Notes under the pieces: generated by a model | What the model was told of the DNA's origin: nothing | The model's database searches: none | What the model saw: the letters and a program-made list of their open reading frames with translations, nothing else | Source: Lepus europaeus | Taxonomy: Eukaryota > Chordata > Mammalia > Lagomorpha > Leporidae | Assembly: GCF_033115175.1 (NCBI RefSeq) | Contig: NC_084836.1 | Span: 68,185,297-68,249,296, forward strand | Direction: 5' to 3' | DNA: 64,000 nucleotides | Position numbers and translations under genes: made by a program | In this document: piece by piece, positions 31,036 through 43,703 of the stretch | How the letters are laid out: every line of letters starts with the position of its first letter | Position numbering within the stretch: the stretch's first letter is position 1

Positions 31036-32531
31036 CACACAGGCACACCCAGCCACGTGCCCCGCCCGCCTGCAGGGGTGGGGGGGCGCCCTGGTGCAGA
31101 CGGGGATCCCAGCCCCACAGTGGGACCTCGGAGTCCCGCAGCCGGGTGGGGAGCAGCCTGGCTGAGAGCCAGGAGGCAGGCGAGGGAGCCAGGCTCAGAG
31201 GCACAGGCAGAGGGGAGCGGCCTCCCACTGGGGAAGGCTGTAGGTCTGGGTTGGGGGCCCCTGTGGCAGCAGCCCTGACCCCAGCTCCCAGCTCCCCACC
31301 CAGACTTGGGGACGAGGCCGGCACCCTGCGAGCCCCAAAGAAGGGGTCCTATGCCCCAGATGAATGTGTAGATGAGAGGGAGGGCAGGCAGCAGGTGGAG
31401 GCAGGGGCCCTACAGTCCCTGGCAGGCCCAGTCCAATACACCAGGGGCCACTGCTCCAGCTGGGAGGGACTCGGGCCCCTGGAGCACGTGGGGCCCAGGA
31501 GCAGGGCACCCCGAGTACCAGTCAGGACTCAGAGGGTGGAGGGCCCAGCCACTGCCAGCGTGGGGTCCAATCCAGAACAGAGCTGAGAACAGCCCAGCCG
31601 AGCCCCCCAGGGACCCCACAGGGCAGGGCACCAGATCCTCAAACTCTCTTGCAGGCTCCCGTGTGCCTAACCTCAGAGTGTGCTTGTGTTAGCCACCCTG
31701 CACCACAGACTCTACCCCTAAGGCAGCTCCGCCAGGCTCAGCCCTCCTCACCCCTTCCTATACAAACCCACCTCTGAGCCCTTCCCACTCCCATCTCCCA
31801 CTGTGGCCCAAAGCCCCAACGCCAGCATTACTGCTGCCCCAAATCTATGATGCTCCCCTAAACCCCGCCTTCCCGGGGACTTCTCATTCCTCATCCAAGT
31901 AGCACCTGGCCTGCCTCTGCCCTCCGCACCAGCCCCACCCTCCACTCCCCAAGCCCCAAGCCCCAAGCCCCTCACCAGCCCCACATCCACCCACACCACC
32001 CACCCCGCGTCCACTGTCTGGCCGCCGGGGACATCCGAGGGTGAGACTGTGCCCAAGAGAGAGCTGAGCAGAGTGCTGGTCCCAAGTAATGGTCAGAGCC
32101 CCCTGTGGGAGTGGCTGGGAGCCACTGCAGAGGGGCTGGGCAGGGGACACACGTGCCCCCAGGTAGGAGAGCAGGTGCACACCAGCCCTTGTGCCTGGGG
32201 CTCTGGGCAGCACAGGCCATGGAGGAGGAGAGCCACGGTCTATGACTCCATGCCCCTATTACGATGGACAGGGCAGGCCCAGAGTTGTCCCCTGTCCCAT
32301 GTCTGACCCCCACCGGGCCAGGGCTCACCCCAGAGGCCAGATAGGGGTCAGGGGTGGCTGAGAGCAGTGGGAGATAGAAGGGATCCTGGAACAAGTAGAG
32401 GCCAGGTTCCCAGGCCAGAGTGTCCCCAGACCTAGCCCAGGAAGTTCTTCTTGTCATCTAACCTCCATCCCATACCATGCAGTCCAGGGGACGAGGTGTC
32501 CTCCCACCCCTGCCCGGGCTCTGGCACCTGG

Positions 32532-32545
32532 GTGCCCCCTGCTAG
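32532..32545 (-). promoter_or_regulatory. CTCF-like motif, 13 of 14
   Basis: Reverse complement CTAGCAGGGGGCAC, with a single mismatch at core position 2. Confidence 0.35.
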
Positions 32546-32804
32546 GGGGAATACCCCACAGGAGTTGTCACTCGCAGCCTACACCCCCCCCCAGCCACAC
32601 AGGCCCCCAGCTGCCCCCAACACTCCAGCTGCCCCACCCAGACTACAGCAGCCCCAGGGGTTCCAGCCCCCAGCTTCCTGAGGGCGCAGCCTGCCCTCGC
32701 TGGCTTGGTCCCTGGAGCGGGGAAGGGTGTCAGTGTCCAGCCCCTGGTCTCCCCCTCTGCTTTGTGGAGGCCAGGCCAGTCCACGCTCAGCTGCTCTGCA
32801 CAGC

Positions 32805-32905
32805 CCTGGGACACTGGAGTTATCATCCCCATTTCACCTACAACGGCACTGAGGCTACAGGAGTGGAGTGACAGCAATGGGCCAAGTGGCAGGGTGTGGG
32901 TGAGA
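32805..32905 (-). mobile_element. MIR fragment
   Basis: 'ttatcatccccatttcacct' followed by 'cactgaggctacaggagtgg', the reverse-strand MIR core. Confidence 0.65.
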
Positions 32906-32909
32906 CCCC

Positions 32910-34430
32910 AAAGCTCACCCTCAGGGGGCTGAGGACCTGCCCCCTGGGAGGAAAGAAGGGGGGAGGGCTTGGGGCAGGCAGGGCCAGGCCCAGACTTTCA
33001 CTCGGGTCCTTGGAACCCTGCTAGGGACCAGGACACATTGTACATTGCAACCCCCGCCCCTCACCGCGTACATGCACAAGCACACACAGCCCCACACCCC
33101 ACGCGGCAGCTGTGCACGGAAACGCTCCTCTCAGGGCCCCCGCCCAGACCTGCCAGGCAGGTCCAGCCGGCCCTGCCACAGCCCGGAGACTCCACAGGCT
33201 CCCTGCCTCCACTCTGCACCCCCTGCAGTGATTCCGTGGGACAGGAGCGCCCCCAACTGGCGAGGATGTGACAGGCAGGGGATGGGGGATGGGGAGCCAG
33301 GTCCAGCTCAGGCCCAAAAAAGGAAGTCCTCGGTGCCCCCAGGACCTCACTGGGCACCTAGAGCCGAATCAGAGGAGGTGAGCCTAAAGAAGAAGGGAGG
33401 AAGGGCAGGCCTGGGGACCACAGGAGGGAACAGCAGAGAGGCAGAGGCAGGCGCCAGGGTTCCGACCTTGGACTTGGCCATGGGCTGGGGCAGGAGGTGA
33501 AGGGGCACCTGCTATGGCTCCCAGACCTGGCACGGGGCACGTGGGGAGCCCGGGGTCTGTGAAGGTGGCTGAGGAGCTCACCCTGGCTGGGCCAGGTCCA
33601 AGGGGGCTCGCAGCCGCCCTAGCAGAGACCAGCAGGACAGGGCCACTCGTGTCTGAAGCTCTGGGACTCAAGACCTGAGGCGGGGAGCAGGGAGATTCCC
33701 TGTGGCCCCGGCTTCCTTGTCTCTGCAGACGGCCTTGGCAGGGGACAGTGCATCTGAGGTTCCCTGCCTCCCTGCCCCAGGCATCGTCCTCCCCGGCCTG
33801 GCTTCCTGATCACGCTTCCTGGGGACACAGATGACCCCTCCAACTCCTGTCCACCAAGCCCGGGAGGCCGCCAGCCTCTAACTGAGCATGGGTATCAATG
33901 ACCACATCAGACTGGCCCTCCCAGGGCCCCTCCTACGTGCTGTGCCCAGAAAGGCCCCTCCCTGTCCCAGGGGTACCCAGGGGGTACAGCCTTGCTCTGC
34001 TCTGGGGACCCCATGGGGGTGCCTCTGTCCCCAGGGCCAATGTCTTCTGCAAAAACTCTGCTCAGAGAACCGCCAGCCTCTGCGGCAGGCTGAGGGTTCA
34101 GGAGGAGGAACGGGGGCGACCCCTCCCCTCTCTAAGCACAGACCCCAGCTCTGAGACCACGCAGTCAAGCTCCAGGGTCTCACAGCCGCCAGAAACAAGG
34201 CTGCCTCATCCGCTCCCGCCGTGGGCCCCACGGCAGCCCCTTCCAGCCAGTGGGGCTGACACTGAGCCGGTTCCATCCGCTGCCCCCTCAACACCCTCTC
34301 CCCCCACTACCAACACCTGGCACACAGAGCCCCACCCCCTTCCACCAGCCCAGACCCCAAAATGGTGCTGAATGTGTGCATTTTCTCACTGCCATATCCC
34401 ACACTCTGCTGTGTGCTCCCTGCTGTACCC
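32910..34430. other. Intergenic unique sequence
   Basis: No gene, CpG island or clear repeat. A possible reverse MIR core lies at 34,435-34,490. Confidence 0.4.
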
Positions 34431-34544
34431 CACGCTGCACCCCCACAGGAGAGAGGAGGAGACTGAGGGTCAGAGAGGTGACTAACCCCTGGGGTAGAGG
34501 GCACGGCCCTTTGTAAGGTGGTACCTGCCTCGTGCCCGCCCCCA

Positions 34545-34787
34545 CCTGCCTACTGGGGTCCACAACGGCTGGAGCTGAGCCGATCCAAAACCAGGAGCCA
34601 GGAGCTTCTTCCGGGTCTCCCACATGGGTGCAGGGGCCCAAGGACGTGGGCCATCTTCTACTGCTTTCCCAGGCCATAGCAGAGAGCTGGATCGGAGTGG
34701 AGCAGCCAGGTCTCTAACCAGCGCCCACATGGGATGCCGGCACTGCAGGAGGCGGCTTTACCCGCTCCACCACAGCGCGGCCCTGGG
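34545..34787 (-). mobile_element. CSINE lacking its 3' tail
   Basis: Reverse-strand head and body ('gagcttcttccgggtctccc' through 'taccc gctccaccacagc'), without the (GA)n and A/T tail at the left edge. Confidence 0.85.
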
Positions 34788-35003
34788 TCCACTCTCTCTT
34801 GCAGGTGTGCCCGCCTCCCCATGTCTGACAGGGCGGGGTGAAGGAACGGCGGGGGAAGCACCTGCCCTGAGCCGGTCTCTGGGATGCAAAAACAGGAAGC
34901 CCACCTGGGTCTCTGCTCCCAAAGGACGAGAGCAGTTGTCCTGGACGTGGAAATTGACAGGGGAAAAGATCAAATTGTATTGAGCACTTAATATGCACCA
35001 GAC

Positions 35004-35384
35004 GGCCGGCGCCACGGCTCACTAGGCTAATCCTCCGCCTTGCGGCGCCGGCACACCGGGTTCTAGTCCCGGTCGGGGCACCGATCCTGTCCCGGTTGCC
35101 CCTCTTCCAGGCCAGCTCTCTGCTGTGGCCAGGGAGTGCAGTGGAGGATGGCCCAAGTCGTTGGGCCCTGCACCCCATGGGAGACCAGGAGAAGCACCTG
35201 GCTCCTGCCATCGGAACAGCGCGGTGTGCTGGCCGCAGCGCGCCTACCGCAGCGGTCATTGGCGGGTGAACCAACGGCAAAAGGAAGACCTTTCTCTCTG
35301 TCTCTCTCTCTCACTGTCCACTCTGCCTGTAAAAAAATAAAAAATAAATAAAAAAACAAAAAAATAAAAAAAAAAAATAAAAAA
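35004..35384 (+). mobile_element. Young CSINE with TSD and long A-rich tail
   Basis: 'ggccggcgccacggctcact' subfamily, full length, with a 55-bp tail of A runs broken by T and C. Perfect 14-bp duplication 'aatatgcaccagac' at 34990-35003 and 35385-35398. Confidence 0.96.
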
Positions 35385-35894
35385 AATATGCACCAGACAT
35401 GCTCTAGGCACCTTCTATGAAACAAATCACTTACCTAGCCCCAAACCCTCTGAGGGGGGCGCTGTTACTCTCCCCGCCCCCACCCCACTCCGTGTGCGAC
35501 CCGCCCAGTCACCTGACGTTAAACAGCAGCTGAAATTAGCAGCCTGCTCTGGCCAGTTTAAGCTGGGCCAGAGTTTCCTTGCTCGGATGAAACCATCTCT
35601 CTCGGCGGTCCCCTCCTCCCCCAGGTCTTGAGAAGGGGATGGTGCAGTGGTGCCATCTAGGGGCAGAAATGTGTAGTAGGGGAGCAGGGGCATTGGGTAG
35701 GGGCCGGAGGGAACTCAGTGGGGCAAAGATCTTATCAGAACCCTCAGCACGCAGGGGCCGATCAATGGGGCAGTGACTCCAGCACACATCAGTGTTGGTG
35801 AGCTGCAACAGGTGGATCCTCACAGCCCCGCCCCGGGCCCCTGGAGCTCACCTTGCAAGAGCTACCATGAATGTTTGGCTCACTGGGAAAATAC

Positions 35895-36480
35895 TTAGTC
35901 AGCATTTTACATGCTGAGCACTGGTCAGGGCACTGGGAACCCCAAAGTGGGGTGGATGTGGCCCCTGCCGAACCGGGTGGCTCTGTGTTGAAAGTGAGTT
36001 CCAACCACAAAACAGCCCTGGGGCCAGCAGAGAAGCCAGGAAGCTGTCAGGAGAAAGTGAGCACTTCCACCCCCGGGAAATCTGGAAGGCTGCTTGGAGG
36101 AAGAGGCATAGAGCTGGGCCTACACAGATAGCTAGGGTTAGGAGGAAGAAACTCGCTCCAGAGAAGAGAAGTGCCAGGAAGCTCCCCAAGAGGGAGAGGC
36201 CCCCCACCCCGGAAAAGTGTGGGGAACAGCCTGGAGGGGAGGAGTCTAGGAAAGGGAGGGGTGGAGCCAGGTTGCCCAGGGATGGCAGACGCAGGAGGAG
36301 TTTAGACCAACTCTGCAGAAGTAGGGAGCCATGGCAGGAGTTTGAGCTGCAGAGTGCCCCCCCCCCCCGTCGGGGTTGCAGCTGGGTGGTCAGAGCAGAG
36401 AACACTTGGGACAGTGAGACCCTCAAGCTGGCCAGTGAGCCACCAATATGGGCCAGGCTGGAAAGAGTGTGAGCTAAAGG
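35895..36480 (+). mobile_element. L2 fragment
   Basis: 'gcattttacatgctgagcac' and 'ctggtcagggcactgggaac', then 'aaggctgcttggaggaagag' and 'gcatagagctgggcctacac', a succession typical of an L2 3' end. Diverged, with approximate ends. Confidence 0.6.
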
Positions 36481-37015
36481 CCAAAGAAGCCCCCCCATGA
36501 GTCTGTCTCGGGGGTCTGAGCAGCCTAGGGAGGCGGGGGCCGACCAGCCCCACCCCACGGTTGCCCCTCTCCCACCCAGCCCCGTCAGCCCCAGCCCCCA
36601 ACCCCGGCCCCCTCTCTCCCAACACCTTTCTCCATCCCTCAATCTCAGGCCTGCTGCGTGCAGCCCAGCAAACATCCTCAGAGGAAGGCGGGCATTTCAG
36701 CATGCATTAGGCACCTGCTGTGTACACAGCCCTGCGGTGAGCTGAGCGGTGCTCCCACTTCCCCGGACCTTGGCTGTGACCTTAGCTAGCAAAAGGGTTC
36801 TTTGAGGATGTGATGAGCCTGGCGGTGAGCCGGGTGGGGCCTGAAGCGAAGCACAGGGCTCCCACGGGATGCGGCGTGAGGAGACAGAACACAGACACAC
36901 AGTGAGGCTTCCCTTCAAAGAGGAGACGGGCAAGATGGGGAGGGGTGCAGAGACTGGAGCCAGGGGCCAGGGCAAAACAGCAGGTGCATGTGGAACAAGG
37001 GATTATCTTCCGGAC

Positions 37016-37110
37016 AATCTCTCTCTCTCCCTCTCCCTCTCTCCCTCTCTCCCTCTCTCCCTCTCTCCCTCTCTCCCTCTCTCCCTCTCTCCCTCTCTCT
37101 CTCTGCCTTT
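37016..37110. repeat. (CTCTCC)n tract with SINE-like tail
   Basis: About 90 bp of CTCTCCCT-type repeats followed by 'tgcctttcaaaaaaaaagtt', the sequence that follows the (TC)n tract of a CSINE. The SINE body itself is absent, so this is either a tail remnant or an expanded tract. Confidence 0.85.
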
Positions 37111-37375
37111 CAAAAAAAAAGTTTTTATTTTGCAAGATTCAGTCATGTGGACCCCCACCCAGCAACCGAATCCAGTCCGGTCACTCCCCGAAGGCTCTCC
37201 CTCGGACACCGGGGTTGCACTGAGTTCCCAGCCTCTCGGCACTGTAACATCGGGTCTTGGGCTTTAGACATGTGTGCGCGTGCATGTGAGTGGTGGAGCG
37301 GATCCTGTTCCGCTACAGCCGTCAGGAAGGGGAGGTGGGCCCAGAACCCAGGGTGCGGCAGAGGAGGAGGAGCTG

Positions 37376-37389
37376 CCAGCAGGGGGCAG
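37376..37389 (+). promoter_or_regulatory. CTCF-like motif, full core match
   Basis: 'ccagcagggggcag' fits CCASYAGRKGGCRS at all 14 positions. It is on the opposite strand to the full matches at 25.1 and 28.9 kb. Confidence 0.6.
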
Positions 37390-37399
37390 CAGTAGGCAG

Positions 37400-38540
37400 C
37401 AAGGGGCCAAAGATGGTGATGCCCGGCTAGAGCCCCTCTTCCCCGCTTTCCCTTAGCCAGTGTAGACAAGGCTGCCATCTTGCCCCTCCTCCCCAGAGCA
37501 GGGTCTCAGGAAAGGCACAGCACACGTGCTCCAGCTCGACTCGGCAACGTGCAACAGGACGCAGAATTTCAGAAAGCAGGAAGAAGAGAGAGGGGCCGAC
37601 GGCCTCCAGCTAGAAGGCACGGCAGAGCGGAGAGAGCAGCGCAGTGAGTAGTGGGTATTCTCACGGCCATAGCCTGGCAGAGCCGGGGCTCCCCTAAGTG
37701 CCCGGCTCTCCAAATCTCCACCGGAATGCCTCTGCAGTCTCCGCGGAGCTGGCCTCCCCGGCAGGGAGCACACGTGTCCCACCAATCTTGCACCACTTGT
37801 GTGCCAAGCACCTGGGCACGTGCCCACAGCCTTGGCCAAGTGCATGGTCATCCGCTTCATCCACCGAGGTGTGACGGAGACCCCTGCGCCTGTGCCCTTT
37901 GCATGCTCACAACAGGCACGCGCGCTCCCCAGGGTGAAATGGGGGGCGCTGCTCCCATGTGGGGCTTACCCCGAGAGCATGAACCCCAATTATGCCCTTA
38001 AGGAACAAGGAAGTGACACTACAATGGATTTTAAGCCAGATCTTGGCTGGGAAATGCATTCCCTGGCCTCCACTGGCCCCTATGTGTTACCTACTGCTCT
38101 GTCACCCATCACCCCAAGTATTTATTCTGTGGCCTGCGCGGGGGTGAGATAGTTGGGAACAGCTCAGCAGGTGGTTCTCTCTTAGGTCTCCCAGCCAGGG
38201 CACCGTTCTCGAAAAGGCTCACAGCTCCAGCACGGGGCTGCTGGCAGGAGACCTACCCCACGTGTGCAGCTGGCCCCCGGCTGCTTGTGTGTCCTCACAG
38301 AGGGACAGCTGGCTCCCCCCCACCCCCACCGCTTCGGGTGATGCAAGGCAAGAAGTCACAATGCCTCTCGTGAGCTAGCGCCGGAGTCAGCCAAGGACAG
38401 CTCACTGGCCTGCTTCCACCCTGCTCGGGCCAAGTCCGGTCACACCCTTCCCCTTACGTACTGTCCACGGCTGCTTTCACACGCAACGGCACGGCTGGCT
38501 GATGGCACCGGAGGAGACCCTACGCCCTGCAAAAGCTAGA
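37400..38540. other. Intergenic unique sequence
   Basis: No gene or repeat recognised. Confidence 0.4.
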
Positions 38541-38544
38541 TTTT

Positions 38545-38848
38545 TTTTGAGAGGTGGATAGACAGACAGACAGACAGAGATCCTTTCCACTGGTTCATTT
38601 CCCAAATGCTAGAAATGGCCAGGGCTGGGCTGAGCCTGAAGCTGGGAGCCAGGAACTCAATCCAGGGCTCCCATGTGGGTACCAGGGCCTGGCTGATTAC
38701 CTGACCAGCACCACTTCCCCCAAGGTATGCGTCAGCAAAAAGCTGGAGTCAGAGGCCAGAGTAGAGAACAGACCCAGGCGTGCCAGCATGGGATGTGAGC
38801 GCCGTAGCCTCCCGGTTACGCAACCCCTGTCCCTAACCCAAGGCCGTT
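38545..38848 (-). mobile_element. Old CSINE
   Basis: 'gattttttttgagaggtgga' tail, a (GACA)n stretch in place of the usual (GA)n, then 'ttcatttcccaaatgctaga' and an old-subfamily body ending 'acgcaacccctgtccctaac'. Confidence 0.75.
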
Positions 38849-38942
38849 TACTGTGACCTGTGCCAACTTCTCATCCAGCCTTGGAGTGACCCCCTGCCCT
38901 TCCGCTGTCACCCACTAATGAGGAGCAGGTCACTAGTCCAGC

Positions 38943-39472
38943 CCCACACAAATACACACAGAGACAGACACAGGCGGAGACAGATACACACACACACAGA
39001 GACAGACACAGGCGGAGACAGATACACACACAGAGACACACACAGAAACATACACAGAGACATACACAGAGAAACACACACAGAGACATACACACAGACA
39101 CACACACAGAGACATACACACACAGACACACAGAGACAGATACACACAGACACACAGACATATACACACAGAGAGACACACACACACAGAGACACAGAGA
39201 CAGATACACACAGACACACAGACATATACACACACAGACACACACACAGAGATGGAGACACACACAGAGACATACACAGAGCCATAGATGCAAACACACA
39301 CAGAGACACAGACACATACAGGCACACACACACAGAGACGCACACAAACACACACACAGACACACACCACACAGAGACATACACAGATACACAAACACAC
39401 ACACAGACACATAGATACACACAGAGACACAGATGCACACACAGACACAGAAACACACAGACACACACACAT
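38943..39472. repeat. ACACAG-type satellite, about 530 bp
   Basis: Imperfect tandem array built from ACACAG, ACACAC, AGACACAGA and ATACACAC units, with an early longer period ('agacagacacaggcggagac' occurs twice). The composition avoids stops in several frames and produces long His/Thr-rich and Val/Cys-rich spurious frames on both strands. Confidence 0.97.
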
Positions 39473-39479
39473 GTAACGG

Positions 39480-40440
39480 AGATAGCTGAGCGCCGTGTGC
39501 TGAGGGAGTGGCTTCAGGGGACCATGAGCAATGGCTCCAGCTGCCAGAAAACATGGGGGCCCTGTCACATGCAGGCGGCCGACAGCTGGGGTCCCGGTCC
39601 CCACTCCCCAGCTCTGCAAGCCAGGGGCCCCCAGGCCAGGGGAATCACGATTGAGTTCCATTTGCTGTTCTGGGCTTGGTTTTCTCAAATCTCTCCCCGC
39701 CTGTCCGATTCTTCACTGCAGTGTCTGCACACTCACGGGGTCCCCCACGACGGAGGCACGGCTGTCCAGGCCAGGGGGCGTGGCGGGGTCCTCTGTCCCA
39801 GAGACCCCGCCTCCACTGTTCCCAGGCCCAAGCGCGCGGTCACCTTCCTGGCTGCGTCGTCTCCGGGTCGCTGCTGTCTGTCTGGCCCTGGGGGACACGC
39901 CCTATCCGTGAACCGTGTTCCCTCCCAGCGTGGTGTGGCAGCGACAGGTGCTCACTCCTCCTCAAGAACACGGTTCTCCAGGCGGCCTTTTGTCTGTCGG
40001 CTCTGTCCCTCCTGGAGCCAGCCCCCCACCCACCTCACAGCACAGCCTCTCTCCTGGGAGCTGTCTCTCCTGTGTGCCTAGGGTCCCTCCCAGGAGCAAG
40101 GAGGCACCCATGCCCAGAGCCCATGCTGCTAGAGTCTGCTGGCCACATAGCTGCCACTGTCGCTGGTCCCCAGCGCCCTGACCATCCCCACCAGACGCAC
40201 CCTGCACATGCTGTTCCCTCTGGCTAGAATGCTTCTCCACCAACTCTCCCGTCAGCTCTAAGGCCACACCTCACTCCTGCTCAGAGGCGTGCCCTATCCC
40301 CTGTGCCCATGGCCAGACCCAGCCTCTCCTTCAGCTCTTGAGGGTTGATACCGGCCAGGCCGGAGGCTCCGTGGGGGCAGGGAGGGATCATCGCTGCCCC
40401 CCAGTGCCTTGCAGAGCCTGGGGTGCATTAAAAATGGGCT
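39480..40440. other. Intergenic unique sequence
   Basis: No gene or repeat recognised between the satellite and the next SINE. Confidence 0.4.
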
Positions 40441-40444
40441 CAAG

Positions 40445-40738
40445 GGGCCAGGGTTGGGCCGCAGCAGGTTAAGCCACCACCTGCAACACCAGCATCCTAT
40501 ATCAGAGTGCCGGTTCGAGTCCCAGCTGCTCCAATTCTGATCTGGCTCCCTGCCGATGCACTGGGGAAGCAGTGGAGGATGGCTCAAGTGCTTAGCTCCC
40601 TGCCACTCACGTGGGAGACCCAGGTGGAGTTCCTGGCTCCTGGCTTTGGAACTCTTTACAAAGTAGACAGCTTCTGTCTCGCCCTCTTTCTCTGTCAATC
40701 TGCCTTTCAAATAATTAGATCTTTTTTTTTTTTTTAAT
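40445..40738 (+). mobile_element. CSINE, diverged
   Basis: 'ggggccagggttgggccgca' head, body from 'ggttcgagtcccagctgctc', an internal deletion around the (TC)n region, and tail 'caaataattagatctttttt'. Confidence 0.85.
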
Positions 40739-41419
40739 GCACTTGAAAAAGCTTTGTGAAAAGCATGAATGAACAAATGAACAGCTTCATAGATATGCCG
40801 GCCGGAAGTTGGGGGCCACAGCTGGAAGCAAGACAGCACAGCAGAAGCTGAGCCTGCCTGCTTTCAAACAACAGAGGTCGACTTTGCTCTCGCGAGCTTG
40901 AGGGGTCCCTTGGTTCTGCTTCTGGCCAGGGCGCAGCAGCGAATAGCATCACAGAAGGTGCACACGCAACATGAGGGCACCCGTGGCCAGACAGGAAGCC
41001 GGAGGGACTAGGCTCAGGCTGCTTTTTACAGCTGCTGGCTCTGCTCCCCAGGAACTAACTCCGGGTCCCAGGAGAGCTGGCTTTATCCATGACCACCACC
41101 CCCAGGAGGCTCCACCTCTTAAAGGGCCCACAGCCATATACAGTCAGACCCAAACCTCAGACCTCTGAGGAGAAAACTACATCCACACCCTAGCAAGGCC
41201 TTGTGCAGCTCGGGGAGGGGGGTTCTGCAGGTTTGTCTGCAGAGAGGCTGCAGGGGTGAGGCATCATGTGCGCACCTGGAACCTACAGCAGTGCCAGGGA
41301 GGTGTGGGAGGGACCCCTGAGGGCTGGGGGCTGAGTCCACCAGGACCCCTAGGGAGATGCCAGAGTGCCAAGACCCCTCCTCCCCAGGAGGAAGGCCAGA
41401 CAAATCCTCTTAGGACAAA

Positions 41420-42328
41420 TCTCTCTGCTAGAGATATGATATAAATACGATTTATTTTTAACTTTTTTGTTAAGACATATAAGGCCCACAGAGAAATATT
41501 TAAATTTAGAAATTATAACAAAGCAAATATCTGTATAAGCCCACCAAGGTGAAGAAAGAGGGCGTTGGCACCACCCCCAAAAATCATGCCCGCCCCGCCC
41601 CTCTGCCCCCACGTCATTATTTGACTTCCAATGCTGTCACTTAGTTTTGCCAGGGTTCGCACTTTATCTGAGTGGAGCCACGCCATAGTTCTTCTTCCAT
41701 ATCTCATTTCTGTCCCTCATTCACCTTGTTCAATGCCCTGTGGGTCTCAACTTTTCACTGCTGTGGAGTGCTCCGCTGTCTGCACCCCAGACGGAGTCAC
41801 CGTAGCCCTTGGCTACTGGGTTGTGTCCCTTTGGGGCACCGTACGGAAGGGTGCGGGAATCCTGGTGACCCCGTGCCTCAGTGCTCACACAGGTGCATGC
41901 CTGGGGTCTAAAACCTGGGGATCTTCCTCTAATACTCTGCACCAGATGACTTCCCAGCCGGGCTGCACCAGTGCCAAAGAAACGCCGTTGCTCCACAGCT
42001 TTGTCCAGACCAACTATTTTTACATTGTTTCATTTCAGCCTTGCTGGTGGGAATGGAGAACCAGCCACCTGCTGGTGCTTTAACCCCGTGTTTCCTCGAT
42101 AAGCAGGGCCGGTGGGCCACTTCTCATACTTGCCAGGCTACTATTTTTTGTAAAGTGCCTTCTCAGATCATTCCATTGTCCCATCGGCTGCCATTTTCTT
42201 ACTGATTTATGGGCATTCTTTTTGCTTTGGCAGCCTTATTGAGCTGTGGTTGACATACAAATAAAACCAGAAAAATGCATATTTAATGTAAAGTTTAGTG
42301 AGTTTGAATCACAATCAAGAAAAAAACA
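41420..42328 (+). mobile_element. Old L1 3' region fragment
   Basis: An AT-richer 0.9 kb block with recurring L1M-type 3' phrases: 'cactttatctgagtggagcc', 'cattgtttcatttcagcctt', 'taaagtgccttctcagatca', 'cttactgatttatgggcatt' and 'cttattgagctgtggttgac'. Heavily diverged. It probably includes more than one piece. Confidence 0.6.
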
Positions 42329-42330
42329 CA

Positions 42331-42516
42331 GGGTTGGTGCTGTGGCATAGCAGGTGAAGCCGCCGCCTGCAGTGCCAGCATCCCATATGGGTGCCGGCTC
42401 GAGTCCCAGCTGCTCCTCTTCTGATCCAGCTCTCTGCTGTGGCCTGGGAAAGCAGTAGAAGATGGCCCAAGTCCTTGGGCCCCGGCACCTGCATGGGAGA
42501 CCCAGAAGAAGCTCTC
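42331..42516 (+). mobile_element. CSINE, 3' truncated
   Basis: An intact head and half the body ('agggttggtgctgtggcata' to 'gagacccagaagaagctc'), then abrupt loss of the 3' half and tail. It lies at the end of the L1 fragment. Confidence 0.9.
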
Positions 42517-42964
42517 GGCAGCCACCGTGGTGGGAAGTCCTGGCGTTTGCCAGTGCCTGCCCCCACACACTCAGGGTTTCAGAAGGAGCTCCCCTCTGCC
42601 CAGCTGCCTGCCCCTCGGAAGGACCAGGCTACCTTCCTTGAGACCTGCCCGCCCACCCCCTCCACCAGGGAGCCAGCGTGCATCCAGCTCCTGCTGCTGG
42701 GAACTCCAGAAGGTCCCTGGGGCTGCACCTCTGCCCACAGCGAGTCCACCACGCAAAGCCACTAAGCTCCCACTCCATCCCCAGGGAGCCCCCGAGTGTC
42801 CACTTCCAGGGAGACAGGTGCGGCAGGCAGCTCTCTGCCAGGGCTCACGACCCCCATGTTCTTCCAGCAAGGTCTGTCGGGTCCGCCCTGCACTGCGGGC
42901 CCCCCTGACGCTCTCTCCTATACCCCCTGTTTCCATCACCCGATCCTTGCTCTGTCCAATGAGC

Positions 42965-43130
42965 CCTGGGCATGCAGACACTGCCCGAGCACTAAGTGTA
43001 TGGATTTCAACATCTAACCCTCCCAACCACCACTATGCTGATGCCCAGAGAGGCTGAGCCACTCACCCAGGGTCACGCAGCTGCAGGAGTGGGGGAACCA
43101 GCACCAGAGCCCCGGGCTCCCCATCTACCT
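42965..43130 (-). mobile_element. MIR fragment
   Basis: 'gatgcccagagaggctgagc', 'cactcacccagggtcacgca' and 'aaccagcaccagagccccgg', the reverse-strand MIR core and head. Confidence 0.75.
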
Positions 43131-43703
43131 GCACCCTAAACCGCTTGAGTCTACACTGGCTCAGATGTAGCAACTTTGTTTTCTTCATGAGGGGCTTTGC
43201 TTTCTGGCACACAAACACACGCCGACAGGCGCCAGCTCTGTGTCACCGCCCATGGGGAACGCTCTGGGACGTCCAGCTCTGTGGCAGTAGAGGGTCACCC
43301 CCAGCGACGGAGACAGCCGGGGAAAGGACTGGAGGCCCTCTCCCCTGCTGTGGGCCCAGGCACCTGCTCCCAGCTTCTGCAGCAGTAAAGATGGGAGACC
43401 CGGATGTGGGGGGTAGTCCTCGGTGTTCCCAGCACCCCTTGCAGCCGGGGAGTCCCGTGACTGAGTGCTGGCCAGTGGGATGTGAGTGGAAGCCAGGAGG
43501 TTGCAGGTGCTCCTCTGGCTCTGGCTGGACACAGAGGTGGCCGGGGACGGCCCGCTGACCTGCCAGCCTGTAGAGCCAGGTAGGAAAAAGCCAAGACCCT
43601 GACCTTGTGAAGTTGCTGTCCCCATGCCAGAAAGATCCTGTGAAACTCACGTGCGAAAGAAGGGTACCATTTTCTTCTTCTTTTTTTTAAGGTTTATTTT
43701 ATT

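Noticed and set aside
38918-40081. 387-codon + strand frame and 186-251 codon - strand frames over 38.9-39.7 kb
   Set aside because: They exist because the ACACAG satellite lacks stops in several frames. Low-complexity His/Thr or Val/Cys content, no gene signals and no homology.
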